Of a stretch of 64,000 bases of DNA, positions 62,852 through 64,000 are shown in pieces (positions within the stretch are counted from its first letter, which is position 1; each line of letters opens with the position of its first letter). Made by a program: the position numbers and the translations under genes. Under the pieces are notes generated by a model. It saw only the letters and a program-made list of their open reading frames with translations. It had not been told where the DNA came from and did not search any database. The stretch lies in the NCBI RefSeq assembly GCF_004022565.1, contig NZ_CP022987.1, positions 1,240,001-1,304,000 on the forward strand, written 5' to 3'. The DNA comes from Pollutimonas thiosulfatoxidans. Its GTDB lineage: Bacteria > Pseudomonadota > Gammaproteobacteria > Burkholderiales > Burkholderiaceae_B.

Positions 62852-62879
62852 ATAATAACGCGGCCTTATTGCAGTGCAA
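62852..62879 (-). promoter_or_regulatory. Candidate promoter of the thiolase gene
   Basis: On the minus strand TTGCAC (62879-62874) and TATTAT (62857-62852) are spaced by 16 nt, giving a leader of about 30 nt. The -35 begins at the end of the terminator T-run of the upstream small gene, so termination and initiation signals are packed together. Confidence 0.35.
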
Positions 62880-62905
62880 AAAAAAAGGCAGGGCGATGCC
62901 CTGCC
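62878..62905 (-). terminator. Rho-independent terminator of the 47-residue gene
   Basis: On the minus strand GGCAGGGC (62905-62898) and GCCCTGCC (62894-62887) form a perfect 8-bp stem with an ATC loop, followed directly by nine T (62886-62878). It lies 23 nt after the stop of the small gene and is a textbook intrinsic terminator. Confidence 0.9.
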
Positions 62906-62927
62906 CTGCCATGCGAACGAGAAGAAG

Positions 62928-63071
62928 TTACTTGGTGCCTTCTTCCGCCGGAGTCGTCTGCTTGGACTCGTCGCTGCCGTCTTCGTTAGCGTCATGCTTC
63001 GCAGCGGGAGCCACCCAGTTCAGCGGCTCGATAACAAAAGGCTGCTTGCGTGTCGTTGGTTTGGTTGCCAT
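62928..63071 (-). CDS. Small acidic-tailed protein, 47 residues, unknown function
   Basis: A short ORF read directly from the minus strand. It starts at ATG 63071 with GGAG eight bases upstream (AAGGAGATCCAAGC). The basic N-terminal part MATKPTTRKQPFVIEPLNWV is followed by an acidic, serine/threonine-rich tail (HDANEDGSDESK, then TPAEEGTK). There is no signal or membrane segment. It has its own intrinsic terminator at 62878-62905, and a GC hairpin (GGGGCGC/GCGCCCC, 63099-63119) upstream in its leader. It is between xthA (divergent) and the thiolase. I do not recognise a family; it looks disordered. Confidence 0.7.
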   Translation of the reverse strand: MATKPTTRKQPFVIEPLNWVAPAAKHDANEDGSDESKQTTPAEEGTK

Positions 63072-63193
63072 GCTTGGATCTCCTTGATGATGCATTACAA
63101 GGGGCGCACCGTGCGCCCCTGTACTCTTCTAGGGTACCCTATCAGGCTAAATAAAGCCAATTAGCTCAATAACTTACATAGGATGAACTAAGC

Positions 63194-63985
63194 GTGAAGC
63201 TAGCCACCTGGAACATCAATTCTCTAAAAGTACGACTGCCGCAAGTGCTGGACTGGCTCCAGGCGCACCCCGTGGATGCCCTGTGCTTGCAAGAGCTCAA
63301 GCTTCCCGACGACAAATTCCCATTGGAAGCGTTCACCGAGATCGGCTACACGGCGCAGTGGGCTGGCCAGAAGACCTACAACGGCGTCGCCATCGTGGCC
63401 CGTCAGGAATGCCTGGAAGTGCAGCGCAACATTCCTGACTTCGACGACCATCAGCAACGTATCATTGCCAGCACCCTGGCCTCGCCCATTGGCGACATAC
63501 GCATCATCAGTGCGTACTGCCCCAACGGCCAGGCCGTCGGTAGCGACAAATACGAGTACAAATTGCGCTGGTACGCGGCGCTACGCGACTGGTTGCAGGG
63601 CGAGCTGCAGCGCTATCCACGGCTGGCGATACTGGGCGACTACAACGTCGCGCCCAAGGACGAAGACGTGCACGACCCAGCGAAGTGGGTTGGCGATGTG
63701 CTGGTGTCGGAACCCGAGCGGGCTGCCTTCAATGCGGTGCTGGATCTCGGCTTGACCGACGCCTTCCGGCAATTCGAACAACCCGAGAAGTCCTTCTCGT
63801 GGTGGGATTACCGCCGCATGGCCTTCCGGCGCAACGCGGGCCTGCGCATCGATCATGTCCTGCTGTCCGACGCCTTGCGCGACTATTGTGTTTCCTGCGT
63901 GATCGACAAGACGCCTCGCGCCAACGAACAACCGTCTGATCACACGCCCGTCGTTGCGACCCTGGTACTGCCCCAGGCGTCTTGA
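63194..63985 (+). CDS. xthA: Exodeoxyribonuclease III / AP endonuclease
   Basis: A 263-residue base-excision repair nuclease. It starts at a GTG (63194) with AGGA ten bases upstream. Seen: KLATWNINSLKVRLPQVLDW, LCLQELKLPDDKFP (metal Glu), ISAYCPNGQAVGSDKYEYK (conserved Tyr), LGDYNVAPKDEDVHDP (D-x-N), and the C-terminal LRIDHVLLSD and PSDHTPVVATL (catalytic SDH). It is divergent from the small gene; the 122-bp spacer is AT-rich near the start and shows no firm promoter. Confidence 0.95.
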   Translation: MKLATWNINSLKVRLPQVLDWLQAHPVDALCLQELKLPDDKFPLEAFTEIGYTAQWAGQKTYNGVAIVARQECLEVQRNIPDFDDHQQRIIASTLASPIGDIRIISAYCPNGQAVGSDKYEYKLRWYAALRDWLQGELQRYPRLAILGDYNVAPKDEDVHDPAKWVGDVLVSEPERAAFNAVLDLGLTDAFRQFEQPEKSFSWWDYRRMAFRRNAGLRIDHVLLSDALRDYCVSCVIDKTPRANEQPSDHTPVVATLVLPQAS

Positions 63986-64000
63986 AGCGGGCTTACAATT

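Overview
The window is a chromosomal stretch of a Gram-negative betaproteobacterium, most likely a member of the Alcaligenaceae (Bordetella / Achromobacter / Pusillimonas relatives). This is inferred from the gene order fabZ-lpxA-lpxB-rnhB, bamA-rseP-dxr-cdsA-uppS-frr-pyrH-tsf-rpsB and map-glnD, the E1-E2-E3 pyruvate dehydrogenase operon whose E3 carries a lipoyl domain, and a Bug-type solute-receptor domain, a family greatly expanded in this group. GC content is high, coding density is high, and many neighbouring genes overlap by 4 nt. No rRNA, tRNA, CRISPR array, insertion sequence or prophage was seen.

Layout. 1-2226 is the least housekeeping-like part: a 5' piece of an OLD-family ATPase/nuclease gene that runs off the left edge and carries a frameshift, a HAD-family hydrolase, and a 227-nt nested palindrome. 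2227-5614 holds ppsA and, divergently, its regulator ppsR. 5640-21065 is one long leftward block: an rRNA/tRNA methyltransferase, rnhB, the lipid A genes lpxB, lpxA, fabZ and lpxD, skp and bamA (outer-membrane protein assembly), rseP (envelope stress protease), dxr, cdsA and uppS (isoprenoid, phospholipid and lipid-carrier synthesis), then frr, pyrH, tsf and rpsB (translation and UMP). 21275-25156 runs rightward: map, glnD, dsbB. 25188-29507 runs leftward: purF, cvpA, a SPOR-domain protein, folC. 29597-35901 is the pyruvate dehydrogenase operon aceE-aceF-lpdA with a clear terminator. Divergent from it are a PAS-domain histidine kinase, a FixJ-type regulator and folD (4-nt-type overlaps), followed by prlC and a SCO1/SenC copper protein.

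42173-44542 is accessory in character: a terminator hairpin followed by a 660-residue secreted protein that joins a peptidoglycan-binding domain, a four-cysteine LprI/DUF1311-like domain, a partial Bug receptor domain and an unrecognised C-terminal domain. It is the best candidate here for something undescribed. 44561-47311 holds a second flavoprotein disulfide oxidoreductase, a nitroreductase and pdxJ. 47363-53375 is a complete RND efflux operon (adaptor, pump, outer-membrane channel) with no adjacent repressor gene.

53559-57933 is an envelope-related group: a BON lipoprotein, a glycine-zipper protein, a DUF883 protein, and the ybhP-clsB-ybhN operon for cardiolipin synthesis. 57997-60744 is an ABC importer (binding protein, permease, ATPase) of the ABC_sub_bind type with an attenuator-like hairpin after the first gene. 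60870-62814 holds a spermidine synthase-like methyltransferase and a thiolase. 62928-63071 is a 47-residue ORF with its own Shine-Dalgarno and terminator, and xthA closes the window.

Main non-coding signals: the 227-nt palindrome (1973-2199), a 46-nt perfect palindrome (41495-41540), hairpins between rpsB and tsf and between tsf and pyrH, back-to-back rpsB/map promoters, an aceE promoter, and several terminators. All functional calls rest on reading motifs by eye; no database search was possible.
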